Below the pieces are notes generated by a model. That model searched no databases and was not told the DNA's origin. It saw only the letters and a program-made list of their open reading frames with translations. A program made the translations under genes and the position numbers. Shown here one piece after another: positions 1-10,664 of a stretch of DNA of 64,000 nt (the stretch's first letter is position 1; every line of letters begins with the position of its first letter). Source of the stretch: Pollenia angustigena (lineage: Eukaryota > Arthropoda > Insecta > Diptera > Polleniidae); contig OV884060.1 in NCBI GenBank assembly GCA_930367215.1, positions 10,930,001 through 10,994,000 on the forward strand, given 5' to 3'.

Positions 1-229
1 TTTTTCATATTTAAATTGACTCTCATACATTTTAGCCTACATTAATTTTATAACATATTAAAAAAAAAAATCTATTAGGGGATTCCCATTGTTGAAAAAA
101 AGAACAAGATAATACAATCCCTATGATAACAATACATATTACCAAAAGTCTTCCGTGCTCAATGAAGGAAAATGTCACACCAAGTTAACATTTCTATTAA
201 AAAAAGATTAATTTCAAAGATCTTATTAG
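1..229. other. AT-rich sequence, no feature seen
   Basis: AT-rich DNA with short A runs. The short open frame that begins near 172 runs into the repeat described next and shows no recognisable protein features. Confidence 0.5.
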
Positions 230-400
230 TCGTGCTTAATTCCCAATTGTTATTCTTGATAAAAACACTGAAATTTATTGTTGAAGTGATAAGCTATTCC
301 TATGCGCATTTCACTGGTTGCTTAGGCCAAAATCTAAAATCTTTGGATGAAGTTTCCTGACGATCTGGCCTAAGCAACTAGTGTTAGCTTATCCCTTCAA
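230..400. repeat. Hairpin-containing dispersed repeat, copy 1
   Basis: About 100 bp here matches 27378-27490: both read TTCCCAATT, then a TTTATTG block, then GATAAGCTA and CCTATGCGCATTTCACT, then GTTGC and AGGCCA. In this copy the right part folds back, with TTGCTTAGGCCA near 318-330 facing TGGCCTAAGCAA near 366-378 and AAGCTA facing TAGCTT outside that. This is the structure of a short palindromic or foldback transposable element. No target duplication was found and the family is not recognised. Confidence 0.55.
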
Positions 401-1912
401 ATTACTTTCATAAAAAAGATTAATAATAATGTTGAAGAAGAAACAACAAATTATAGCCAAGCAGTTTGAGATCCTTCCCACCGCTTTATCAAGTATTTAG
501 AAAGCATTGCAAAATTTGTAGAAGTCAATTGCAAGCTTTTATTTGACGTTCAAGTGTTAAATCCAAATTGAACTATGAATTTCAAAAACTTTTACAAAAC
601 TTAATAAAAAGAAACAACAAAATGTTTCCTGATTTTACTTTTCGGGCGGCATTATTGAAGCGCCTCTAAACCCTTCGTCAGCAATCTTCTGTTAAGTGAA
701 ATATTTCTGTGCGACATGTCGCATAGTCTAAGTCAGGACTACAAGTTTTAGCCTTATACCATTTAACACGTGCATGCATTTCGGTAAAACGCATGGAAAA
801 TGTAGAAAATATGAAACATGCATTCACACTTGCCACATCTTGCATCTACTCTCAATCAAAAATATTACCATTTCTGAAAACAAAAACTATTTTTTGAAAA
901 ACTTTTTTTCTAAAAAAAATGCCCTAATTTTAAAAGCAAACACCAAAATGTATTTGAAATTCATTTTTTTAATAATGTTAAAAAAAAAATTAACAAAAAA
1001 GAATTGCAAAATAGGAAAAATACGACAAATGGTAACGCAGCTTTAAAAAAAAAAATTCCATTTTGACAGTGATGCCACAATTATAATAATAGAATTTATT
1101 ACCACTCTTCTATTGAAGACACTAAAATAATCGGAAGATGTAAAATAAAATACAACAAGATATAAACATATTGTTAACATGTTGATTAACATCTTCTCAA
1201 ATTGATGGTTGATGTTAGATGTTAACAAGTTTGAAAAGGCTATAAGTTGATTGTTTGTTCCAAAGTACTCTTTAGCCGTCGACAATCGTAAATACGTCTA
1301 ATGCAAAGCAATGTTTTCCAGTTAAAGATTCTGTTTAACACGGACTTTGTAGAATTGCTTCAACTAAAGATACTTTAAGCAAACACTTTATCAATAAATA
1401 ATGAAACAGAACTGGAGCTGCACGATGTTTTTCATACAGTTTGACATAAAACTATGCCAGAGAATGCGGTCGAGAAATAAAATCAATTTTATTTTGAGGA
1501 CGTTTTTTCCCATGCTCTCACTTATTCTCTTAACAATGCTACCATACTTTCATTCAATTGCAAACATTTTGTAAACAAAGAAAAATAAGAACAAAAGAAA
1601 ATAAAAGAAATGAGAGAGAATTTGAAGTTACTGCCGACGTTTCAATAATGGGCTTTAGAATTTTTGCCTGAAGTTGAAGACTCAATTCTGTTTCATCATT
1701 AAATCACAAAACATTATAGCAAAATACGTTTGGCTACGATTAAGCCCAGAAAAAGTAAAATTTTTAAATTGAATTTACAGAATTTCAGAACTTTTTACAT
1801 CGTCTCTGTATACAATTTCTCATACATTATTATCTCACTTATGCCTCTCACTTATGTAGAATAGTTATTTCAGTTCATATTACTGTGGTCACGAAGTTTC
1901 TCGGATATAATT
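401..1912. other. AT-rich intergenic sequence
   Basis: No coding, RNA or clear repeat signal. The open frames here are short and low in complexity. Nothing further can be supported. Confidence 0.5.
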
Positions 1913-2052
1913 AGCCTTATTCCAGTTCTCCTTGTCGTAATCTATCAAGTCGTTTTCTGTTTTTCTGTAAGAGATTAAAGAACACTGGTTGTGTGTTACT
2001 TTAATCTCTTATAAAAAACGACACCATCGATTACGACAACAACAACTGGAAT
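1913..2052. mobile_element. Palindromic MITE, copy 1
   Basis: A 140-bp near-complete palindrome whose ends read AGCCTTATTCC and GGAAT. The arms contain TTGTCGTAAT, CAAGTCGTTTT and AGAGATTAAAG and face each other around a central CACTGGTTGTGTGTTA. A second, better preserved copy lies at 32325-32462, 30 kb away, which shows it is a dispersed element and not a local structure. It has no coding capacity. The superfamily cannot be assigned because no clean target duplication is visible. Confidence 0.8.
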
Positions 2053-2841
2053 ATCATAGCTGTTTTGTTAAATCCAACAACAACATACACAGAGTTTATT
2101 TCAGATTTCATAAAAACGCTACGAAATTCTGCATTTGCACTTTGGCAAAACCATTTGCACCAAAGACTGAAATCAGTTTATATTCATTGGACAGTAAATT
2201 CGAGTTGCCATTTTATATCAATGATAAATATTTAAGTTTGAAAAATTTGGAAATAGTACCAAATGAGTCACGGTGGTACCACCGTACTTTTTGGCTTTGA
2301 ATTGTATCAACAAAGTAAAATTGCACCAACTTTATCAACCGTGGTACGTTAGAAACAAATGATATGCGTTTGACTATTTTTTTTTTTTAAGCAAACGCAC
2401 ACAAACACAAATATTAAAGCTGAATTGACGTGTGTAAGAAAAAACAGTTCTAAAGAAAAAATTCGCATCAATGCTGCTGTTTACTTTTTATTTTAATTAG
2501 GTTTTGTTCAATATGAGTTTTAGAGAAAACTTGTTAAGGCAAAAGTTGTTGGAAACTTTACTAACAACAACTTCTTAGAAAACGATTTTTATGTAAAATT
2601 AACATTTTCCTAAATATAAGTCATACAAGTCGGACTTTACAATTTTTCTCAAACTTTGGCGGGCTTGAGGGACGGCTTAGCCTTCGCCGATCGTCCTAAA
2701 ATTTTTTTGGAGTTGTTTTTTTATCAATACCCACCAAATTGGCGAGTGCGACCTTAATAAATCCAACTTTTGATTTTAACGGTCACCCTAATCTACATCA
2801 TACAAAGTTTTATTCGTAAAAAAATGTTTTCATATATTTTC
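2053..2841. other. AT-rich sequence with a 16-bp perfect palindrome
   Basis: ACGGTGGTACCACCGT at 2270-2285 is a perfect palindrome, and a partial echo (ACCGTGGTAC) follows near 2337. Otherwise nothing is seen. Confidence 0.4.
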
Positions 2842-2972
2842 TGGCGTTAAACATTTTAAAAAACAATGGGAATTTCTGTAGAAAGCAACAACAAAATTAT
2901 CAAATATTTTTGACTTTGGTTTTGCTTTCAATTAAATTTTTTGGCGTTGCGTTTTATACAATAAGGGGCTTA
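2842..2972. mobile_element. PIF/Harbinger-like MITE, partial copy
   Basis: Right-hand part of the family seen at 6304-7086 and 31122-31345. It shares TTCTGTAGAAAGCAACAACA, TTTTGCTTTCAAT, GGCGTTGCGTTTTA and the end AGGGGC followed by TTA. The left terminus is missing or too diverged to see. Confidence 0.65.
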
Positions 2973-3034
2973 AATTAAGAGCCCAAAAAGAATAAAAATT
3001 GTTTTCACATTCAACCCTCAAATCATCCTCAAAA

Positions 3035-3351
3035 AACTTACGTTAGTTACCCTCGTGCATGGTTTGTCACACACATATGCAATGTCTGTCTACTTTGTTA
3101 TGGCGACACAGTTCGCTTGTAATCAAAATCAATATTTGCATGTAGTTATCCCGTTGGTGCTTAACAACAAACCATACAAAGCTTGTGTGTATTTTATATA
3201 AGAACTCACTTTATAAAACAAACATTGCATGCAATTCTCAGCAATATCAAAAATATTCACACTTGCCGACCGATAATTTTGTCTCTAGTGCAAATTACAT
3301 AGAAACTACATATGTGTGGAAAACCACACACAAGGGTAACTTACGTAAGTT
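3035..3351. repeat. Inverted-repeat (foldback) element
   Basis: Arms at 3035-3077 and 3311-3351 pair: AACTTACGTTAGTTACCCT...GTCACACACATA against the reverse complement of TATGTGTGG...AGGGTAACTTACGTAAGTT, with a few mismatches. A related half, with TTTTGTGTGGTTTTTCACACA and AGGGTGATTT, sits at 3490-3535. The 230 bp between the arms has no reading frame. It looks like a non-autonomous DNA element of unknown class. Confidence 0.6.
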
Positions 3352-3539
3352 GTAAAATATTTTGTCACTAAAAATATTTTTTAATCAAAAAATTTTTGTT
3401 TTAGTACTTAATTGATATTGGTAACAAAGTCAAGAAATTTCTTTAGTGTACCTCAACAATTTTTTTGGTTATGGTATAAAGATTATTCCTTTTGTGTGGT
3501 TTTTCACACAAGGGTGATTTAAAGGTTAACTTACCGCCT

Positions 3540-4299
3540 CTTTTATATTTTGGATTTGTTTTAAATAGTCGCTTTCTACTAAGAAGAATTTCTTTGAAAA
3601 TCTCATAAACACAATTACAGTCCCCGCTTCAAAACTAAAATTTTAATTTTTTTACCTGTATTTGTCTATTTTTCTCATAGTAGAAAAAAAATATTTTAAT
3701 TTCTATTAACAAATTTTTTTAACTTCTAAAACAAAAATATTGTTAAAAATTCATTAAAAAATCGATTGCTGGAAATTTTTTGAGAGATTAAAAGCAGAGC
3801 ACAAGTTTCTAAGTTATGTAATATTTTCGTTAAGGATAAATCTTTTTTATACTTTGACACAGAAAAAAAAAAAAATTTCAATATGGTCACCTCTAGTAAA
3901 ACTATTTTACACCAAAATTTTAAAAATATTATGGTGAATTAAGCCATATTATTGTCAACGGCAATCATTTTCATCAGGAAGCCACAACATGAGTGTTGCA
4001 AAGTGAACTATTCACCGAACTTTTGGTATAAAATAATCAAAAAAACTTCTACAAATTATATATTTTGTGAGCTTCTTGAAATGTTCTTGTTTTTGGGAAT
4101 CCTGGATCTGCAACAGGAATTTGAAAAAATTTCCAGCGGATTTTAATAATTTAACTTTTTAAAGTGTTAATATATTTTTTGGGGAATTCTGAGGGTGTGT
4201 AGGGAAACATCTTAGTGATATTTCAAATTTTGTCGGTACATCCTCCGTTGAAACACGAGCAGCAAATACCGATTATTCAGCATACGACATATTTGCAGG
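3540..4299. other. AT-rich sequence, no feature seen
   Basis: A- and T-runs dominate. The frame at 3952-4146 has no domain and no supporting context. Confidence 0.4.
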
Positions 4300-4815
4300 T
4301 TTTCCTTTTTAGGAGAATAATAACATCAGACTACAAATTCTTATCTGGCGGAGGATCCAACGGAAATCACGTAGTGGTTGTGAGTTATTGACCAAAATTG
4401 GTGGGTTTTCTTTTTTAAGATGTTGATCACAGATGCCTCGAAATCCTTATCTGGCACCATGGGTCAAAGAAAAGAACTGGAAGGTTGATCCTGAAGTGGT
4501 TATTGCGGAGGATCCAACGGAAATCAAGTAGTGGTTGTATTGTGTGGGTTTTCTTTTTAAGAGATTGACTTCAGCTGACCTAAAGTTCCTATCTGGAATC
4601 ATGGGACCACAAAACTCCTTGGACTTTGGTCCTGGACTGGTACTTGAGGAGAATCCTACGAAAATCGCATAGTAGTTGTGGGCATTGCCCAAAATTTGCG
4701 CGTTTTCTTAGTTAAGATGCTGACTAGAAGTTGTTAACACGAAACCACTGTGACTTTGGTCCTGGGCTGGTTATTGCTGAGGCTACTACGTTGTGGCTGT
4801 GGGTATTGCCAAAAA
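4300..4815. repeat. Degenerate tandem repeat, unit about 140-160 bp
   Basis: Three to four diverged units. Each carries GGAGGATCCAACGGAAATCA or a variant (near 4349, 4507, 4648 and, shortened, 4780), then G(T/C)AGTGGTTGT, TTGCC or TTGACC, a GGGTTTTC block, an AAGATGTTGA block and CCTTATCTGG. Unit spacing is about 158 then 141 bp. GC content is visibly higher than in the surroundings. No conserved reading frame runs through the units, so this is a decayed minisatellite rather than a coding repeat. Confidence 0.65.
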
Positions 4816-5200
4816 ACACGAAAGTGGAAATATAAAACAAATTTTAATTAAAGAACTAACTTTCCGTCCACTTGTAAGTAAGTTCGACCTACTCAAAACT
4901 GACGGTAGCTATGTGTCATGTGGTTGATCAGGAACACAGAGGCGTTGGCAAATAAATTGCGTTCAGATCACCGTGCAGCTAGACCAACACGGGAGGTACT
5001 TGTAATAGGCTCTATACATCTGTACAAGAGTATATGGTTACTCTGGCCAATTATGCTGAGCAAGGAACCAAAGTGAGGCAACTCTTGTACATATAAGATT
5101 TAAATTTGCAACCGTTAGTTGCTCTTTTTCACCCAAAACCTGACATTAGCTGCCATTGCAAAGGCATTGAAAGGGAGGAAATTTTTTAAATAATTATCAA
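4816..5200. other. Moderate-GC unique-looking sequence
   Basis: Less AT-rich than its surroundings but without an open frame of useful length or a recognisable domain. Possibly the remnant of an older element. Function not identified. Confidence 0.3.
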
Positions 5201-6300
5201 TCCTTATGTTTAAATATACAAAAGGATTTTTACTAGAATTTATATTTAGTTTTTATACGTAAATCCAAGCAACTTTGAACTGTTAAAAATATTTGAAAGC
5301 CGTAACGTCCTTTTTTATTTATATTTTTTTTTTTTAACAAGCAACCAAAAAAAAATTAAAACCCCCCTAAAAGTATGCTCAATATATTTAATAAAAAGTC
5401 CAAAAATGTTTGTAAAATTTCCTTTAGCGGTTAAAATGTATAAATGTTATTTGATAAATTAAAAGTAAAAGGAAAAAAAATTAAAATAAACTCCAACTAG
5501 AAATTAAATTGTTTAACTTTAAGTAACAAAATTGTATTTAAAAAAAGAAAAAAAACCAAAAACTTACTTTAATAAATATTTAAAAACAAACTGGCTAAAA
5601 TTTCAAATTTAAGTAACTGCAAGGCCAAAAACTATTGTAAAATATTTCTTTAATTAAACAAATAAAACTAAATTTAAGAAAAATTTGTATAAATAAAAAA
5701 TATATATCAAGCTTTTGTATTAAAAAAAACTCATTTCATACTATTGAAAACTACAATTAAAAACAACAAAAAATAGAATAAATTATTATTAATAACAAAA
5801 ACGCTAATTTTAAGTTTATAAATAATTAAAACAACAAAACAAAAATAACTGAATTTAAAATTCACTTAAAAATATAAAAAGAAAATATTATTGAAAAAAT
5901 ACAACAAAAATCCAAATATTATTAAAACAAAAAAAATTAAATAATTATTTATAAAACAAAACATAATACAGAAATAAAAATAAAATGTTAATTTTAAGTA
6001 AAAATAATCAAGAAAGAAAAATAAAACACGTCGTAATGTTAACTAAAAAGTAATTAAAATAAAAAAAATAAATATTATTTACAAAAAACTAAACAAAAAA
6101 AAGAACAAAAAATTATATGTATATTTAAAACAAAAAAGCAACAACAAAAAATTGGTATATTCAATAAAAATCAAACAAGAAAAATTTAAGCAAAATTTTT
6201 TTAAATAGTTAAAACAGTATTTGAAGCAAAAGACAAGAAACTTAGTTAAGCCCCCCCAAAATTAGGCAACACTTTTTGCTATTTGATATGAAAAGAACTT
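5201..6300. repeat. Extremely A-rich, strand-asymmetric tract
   Basis: About 1 kb in which A far exceeds T and G/C are rare on the plus strand (runs such as AAAATAAAACA throughout). There are no open frames. It is low-complexity DNA with marked A over T skew. Confidence 0.6.
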
Positions 6301-6303
6301 TTA

Positions 6304-7086
6304 GGCCCTAAATTTGTAAAACGCAAACGCAGCGCCAAAAATTATATTGAAAGCAAAAACAAAATCGAAAATTTTTCATAATTTTGTTGTTGTTTTCTAG
6401 AGAAATTTATATTGAATTTTTAAATTTTAAACCAGTGTTCGAACATAAACAGTACATTATTTAACGTTCGGCTCACACACCCAGGAACGTTATCTATTTT
6501 TTTAGTGATTGTGTAGACATACACAACCCTTAATACCGTTCGTAACTATTTTCTTCGTTAAAAAACAGAACAATTGTAGTGATACTGTAGACAAACGTTA
6601 TATTTTAATGTTCTATAATGTTTTTTTCGTGTGTGTATTTTGTTTTTGTAAAAAATGTTTGGTTTTTTTTTACCAGCCAAAAGGGACGAACATTAACGAG
6701 CCGAACCGAACACATTGAAGTTTGTGGATTTTCAAAAAAAACAGAACGGAATTAAATGTTCACAGCTTTTGTTGAGTTTGTTAAAAACAGTAATATTTTT
6801 GTGTTCGAAAGATGACTAACAGGGAAACGTTATTTTTTTAATGATTTTCTACACAAACACTATAAGCGTTTGTGTTTTCCACAAATCTACCGAACCGAAC
6901 ATTAAGAAACGATATTTAGTGTTTATTTGCGAACACTGTTTTAAACGCTGCATATCTTGTGGCGTTGATAATTTTAAAACGTAATATGTATTTCTGTAGA
7001 AAGCAACAACAAAATTTTGACAAGTTTTTGATATTGTTTTTGCTTTCAATGTTATTTTTGGCATTGCGTTTTACAAATTTAGGGCC
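6304..7086. mobile_element. PIF/Harbinger-like MITE interrupted by a hAT MITE
   Basis: The ends are GGCCCTAAATTTGTAAAACGC and GCGTTTTACAAATTTAGGGCC, an inverted repeat of more than 20 bp. The flanks are TTA (6301-6303) and TAA (7087-7089). The sister copy at 31122-31345 has TTA on both sides, the 3-bp TWA duplication typical of PIF/Harbinger. This copy is about 280 bp long once the inserted hAT element (6433-6938 plus one 8-bp duplication) is removed. The inner part contains GAAAGCAA motifs in both orientations. It has no coding capacity. Confidence 0.7.
6433..6938 (-). mobile_element. Non-autonomous hAT element, copy 1 (506 bp)
   Basis: The termini are CAGTGTTCGAA and TTGCGAACACTG, flanked by a perfect 8-bp duplication TTTTAAAC (6425-6432 and 6939-6946). 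An 8-bp duplication with a CAG...CTG end is diagnostic of the hAT superfamily. The same target without the insertion is visible at 31193-31200 in the paralogous host element. Inside are motifs shared with copies 2 and 3 (GGTGTGTGAGCC or its complement, CCAGCCAAAAGGGACGAACA, GAACCGAACA). Orientation is opposite to the other two copies. No transposase reading frame is present. Confidence 0.9.
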
Positions 7087-7089
7087 TAA

Positions 7090-7870
7090 GTTTTTAATTT
7101 AAACTCCATGTTAATCATTTCAGTCAGGGGCAATTGATAAAAAAACAAAAATAAGAAACCCCTGCTGCTCCCCGCCCCCCCTCCACTCCAAAAAAAAATA
7201 AATTGTTATTTTTAAAAATATTTTAAATGAACAACAACAAAAAATCAGAAAATTACAATTCAATGGCATAAATAATAAAAACAAACAAACAAAAAATAAC
7301 AAATATTTAAAAAAAAATATAATTTGCATTAAAGAGACAACTGAATACAAAACCAAAAAACAAAAAACTGCAACAAATAGCCAATTTAGTATAAAAAAAC
7401 AAAATTAACAAAAAAAAAAAAAAAAAACACACAAAATAAAAGAAGAACAAGATTTGTGAATGAACAAAAAAAAACAATAAAATTAAAAAATAATAAAAAA
7501 AACGCTGTTTTATTTGTAAAAGATAAATTAGAGACTTCAAACCAAAGATATCAAAATTTTCTAATAAACATCTTAAAAGTTTCAAAAATTTGCCTTAATG
7601 GGATAATATGGGGGGTATACCAGCGTTGCCACTTTCTGAAAATTTATTCCAAAAATTTGTTTACCGTTTTTAAATGCTTTTTGTAGTTAATAAAATGCAA
7701 GAAATATTGAAAATCATTTTATTTATGGTTTTTTAGGATTTCTTTATTTTTTTAGAATGAAGAGCAATCAATTTAAAATATGAAAGATAATATAGTCGGT
7801 CAAGCCCGACGAAAGATACGATGCCCTACACTATTATTTAAAAACAAATTTTCGAGTGTGTATCGGATTT
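7090..7870. other. A-rich low-complexity sequence
   Basis: Mostly A-rich low-complexity DNA. The Phe-rich minus-strand frames here are translations of A runs. A short fragment near 7790-7830 (AGTCGG, AAGCCCGACG) resembles the head of the mini-me-like repeats. Confidence 0.45.
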
Positions 7871-7982
7871 GGGACCCATGGGCAATCAAGGGCCGATGTT
7901 GAATCTGAACCACACCTAAACGCCAAGTTTTTTCAGCATTTCATTTGACATTTCTCAATTTCAGACTAACTCAATTTAAACC

Positions 7983-8933
7983 ATGGAAAGATATACAATC
8001 GAGCAACGCGTTATAGCTATTCAGGCTTATTATGAAAATGGGCGTTCAAATCAAAATGCATATCGTGCACATCGCTAATTTTTTTCGGTCTAAATTTGTT
8101 GTTCGCGATAGTGTGGCTGAAGAGCCATCCACCTCAACTCGTCGTCGTGCCCAACAATTGCACCTCTTACGCTCTACGTTGATGGACATTATGCATAAAG
8201 ACTTGCATTAACACGCTTACAAGGTGCAATTGACTCAAGAAGCCTCTTGACCACTCCAAACGTCGTCAATGGTCAGAAGGGTGTCAAGAAATGGCAATAG
8301 TGGATGATAAATTTTCGAAGAAAATCATCTTCAGCGATGAGGCACATTTTCACCTCAGTGGATTCGTCAGTAAGCAGAATTGCTGCATTTGGGCGAATGA
8401 TAATCCAAGAGTTATAGTCGAAAAACCAATGCACCCACAAAGAACAGTCGCTCTTTGTGGGTGCAGTTTATGGGCTGGCAGCATCATCGGGCCGTATTTT
8501 TCCAAAATAAGATTGGTCAGGCAGTTACTGTGAATTGTGTTCGCTATCGTGAAATGATAACGAACTTTTTATGGCCCGAATTGGAAGATTTGGATGTGGA
8601 TGACATGTGGTTTCAACAGAACGGTGACACTTGCCACACAGCCAACGAAACAATAGCTCTTTTGCGCGATAATTTCAATGGCCGTGGTATCTCACGTGGT
8701 AGCGATGCCAATTGGCCGCCAAGATCATGTTGGACTTCTTTCTTTGGGGCTATTTAAAATAAAAAGTGTACGTCGATAAGCCAGCAGCAATTCAAGTGCT
8801 AAAGGATGAGATAATTCGGCACATTAACAGCATAGAACCTCAATTATGCCTCAGCGTCATCGAACATTTTGACTATCGGATGGAGGTGTGCCGCCGAAGT
8901 CGCGGCGGCCATTTTTATTTGTGTTTGAAATAA
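7983..8933 (+). pseudogene. Mariner-family transposase, inactivated (copy 1)
   Basis: This is a relic of a Tc1/mariner-type transposase, the enzyme that cuts and rejoins the element at TA sites. It starts with MERYTIEQRVIAIQAYYENG, the N-terminal helix-turn-helix start of the family. The middle keeps IIFSDEAHF (first catalytic Asp), then VNCVRYREMITNFLWPE, DDMWFQQNGDTCHTANET and NWPPRSC; it ends with RRSRGGH. Intact relatives have QQDG and a third Asp in a DLTPLDFFLWG block, giving DD41D-like spacing. Here the second Asp is Asn (QQNG), the third block is frameshifted, and an internal stretch after residue about 31 is deleted and scrambled. Inverted repeats near 7885-7910 (AAGGGCCGATGTTGAATCTGAA) and 8952-8973 probably mark the element ends. 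It is certainly non-functional. Confidence 0.85.
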
Positions 8934-8992
8934 ATAATTTATGTTTTATTCAAAATCAACATCAGCCCTTAAAATTCAACCACCTTCTATAT

Positions 8993-9249
8993 TATATCTG
9001 TGGCATTTTGACAAAACATCTTAATTCGAATTTAAAAAGTTGAAAAGAAGTGTTGGTAATCATACGAATTCTCATTCAAAAAACCTTTTTGTTTAAGTTT
9101 TTAAAATTTTTTATTATAAACGAAATTTTTCTTTAATTTTGGTTTATTTTATTATTTGATAAAGATGATTTTTTCACCGAGTTTTTTAAAAAAACTTTTT
9201 TGCTATCTTATCTCGACTTAAGATGTTTTGTCAAAATGCCACAGATATA
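8993..9249. mobile_element. MITE with 32-bp-class terminal inverted repeats
   Basis: TATATCTGTGGCATTTTGAC and its continuation AAAACATCTTAA at 8993-9024 is repeated in inverse orientation at 9218-9249. The element is 257 bp with an AT-rich centre. TATA ends suggest a Tc1/mariner-type TA target, which is inference. It lies directly downstream of the mariner relic, but its ends differ from those of the relic. Confidence 0.75.
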
Positions 9250-9516
9250 TGTATGTATATATTTGTGTGTTCCTATAACTCCCTTTGCAGCATTTGGTGC
9301 CAATAACAGCTTATCGCCATCGAACCCAACTTTGTTCTTAATTCGTGCCATGATACGCCAATTTAACTCATTTCTGCTTCGGTTGAACATTTCTACCTTG
9401 CTCGTGTTCTGCCAACACTTGTCAGCCAGCTTGAAATGAAATGGATTCCATCGCAAAGCCTGCTTTTCCACGTTATTATAATTTCTTCGTATTAAGTTGA
9501 AGATACCGATCTATTA

Positions 9517-9653
9517 GCCATGTTCTGGAAATCGAAATCGAGTGCAAATTACCATAGCTTTTCCTGGTTTTATTTTAAATAATTTTAAACACTGAACATT
9601 TTAAAAGTTTGTTCGATTTAAATTTCACTCGAATTCGCTTTCCAGAACATGGC
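9517..9653. mobile_element. Short MITE (137 bp)
   Basis: AGCCATGTTCTGGAAATCGA at 9517-9536, continuing with AATCGAGTG, is mirrored by CACTCGAATTCG and CTTTCCAGAACATGGCT ending at 9653. The arms are about 36 bp with few mismatches around a TA-rich loop. No reading frame. Confidence 0.75.
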
Positions 9654-9848
9654 TTTATAAGAGATTTGTTTGCCTTTCAGTGGTTTCAGGAAGGGTGTTT
9701 AGATTGGTCATATGGCTAATTTTGTTGTCTTGTCTCAGTTGCTATCCTAAAAGTTATTGACGTCGAATTTAATGTCAATACCAACATTTATAAAGAAGTT
9801 ATTGGTATGAAGCTATTTTCGGAAGCAGTAATTTATGATTTGATAATA

Positions 9849-10664
9849 AAACAAGTTAGAGTGCTATATTCGGCTGTGCCGAATCTTTGATACCCTCCAC
9901 CGACACTTCGAATGTTTTAGGAGTAATATCTGTATGATGTCTATTTATTATTATAATCTTTTTAAAAACAGACATCTGCATTAAAATTTGTTGCGGTTTA
10001 GACCTAGATAAAATTATTGATCGACAATCAGAATCAATTTTAAAAAGTTTGAGTAGAATATCAGTTTAAGATGAACTTAAATGATTTTCAAGAGAACAAA
10101 TTATATAAAAGCTATGGTAAGCATATGATAGCATTGTTAGTTAGGGTTTTAGGCTAACTATACTGTTTTCCGGGAGTAGGGCTTATATGGGGCCTAGGGT
10201 AAATCATGGACGGATCTTCAAGAAATTTTACAGCGTGATTTCCAGTTAAATAAAACGAACTGCTGTGAAATCGTATATCATTCTGTGCATTTTTCCACCA
10301 TTTATGTTAGTTTTTGTAACAATATTATCAATTTTTTTTAGGTGGTGGTTCCACATTTTGATTCATAGCTCAGATCCTATTGAACCGATTTTGCTGGATT
10401 TCAATCCCAAACTGCTTAGAATAACTACAAGCAATTTGACACCAAGTTTGTTTATTTCTTTTGAGTTTTTCGAAAGTGAGCGTGTTTTCAACAGACGGAC
10501 AGATGGACAGACAGACGGGCATGGCTAAATCGACTTAAAATTATTCAAGGACCCAGAATATATATACTTTATAGGGTCTAAGATGAATAATAAAAAAGTT
10601 TCACACGGAATGACAAACTTAATATACCCTCTTCACAACTAATTGTGGTGGAGGGTATAAAAAA
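9849..10664 (+). mobile_element. mini-me-like dispersed repeat, full-length copy
   Basis: The head is ACAAGTTAGAGTGCTATATT and CGGCTGTGCCGAATCTTTGA, then ATACCCTCCACC. The tail has a (GACN)n tract at 10490-10520, GGCATGGCTAAATCGACTTA, a (TA)n tract at 10558-10568, TTTATAGGGTC, and ends GGTGGAGGGTATAAAA. The ATACCCTCCACC and GGTGGAGGGTAT blocks are inverted. The pairing of GTCY-type and TA-type microsatellites around a short core matches the published description of dipteran mini-me elements (recalled, not searched). Other copies: 38551-40030 and the fragments 16955-17050 and 37111-37420. Confidence 0.7.

Noticed and set aside
1989..2300. 103-residue plus-strand frame
   Set aside because: It starts inside the palindromic MITE and continues into unrelated DNA; no domain or splice context.
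7120..7585. Phe-rich minus-strand frames
   Set aside because: They are translations of A-rich low-complexity DNA and have no start context, domain or conservation signal visible.
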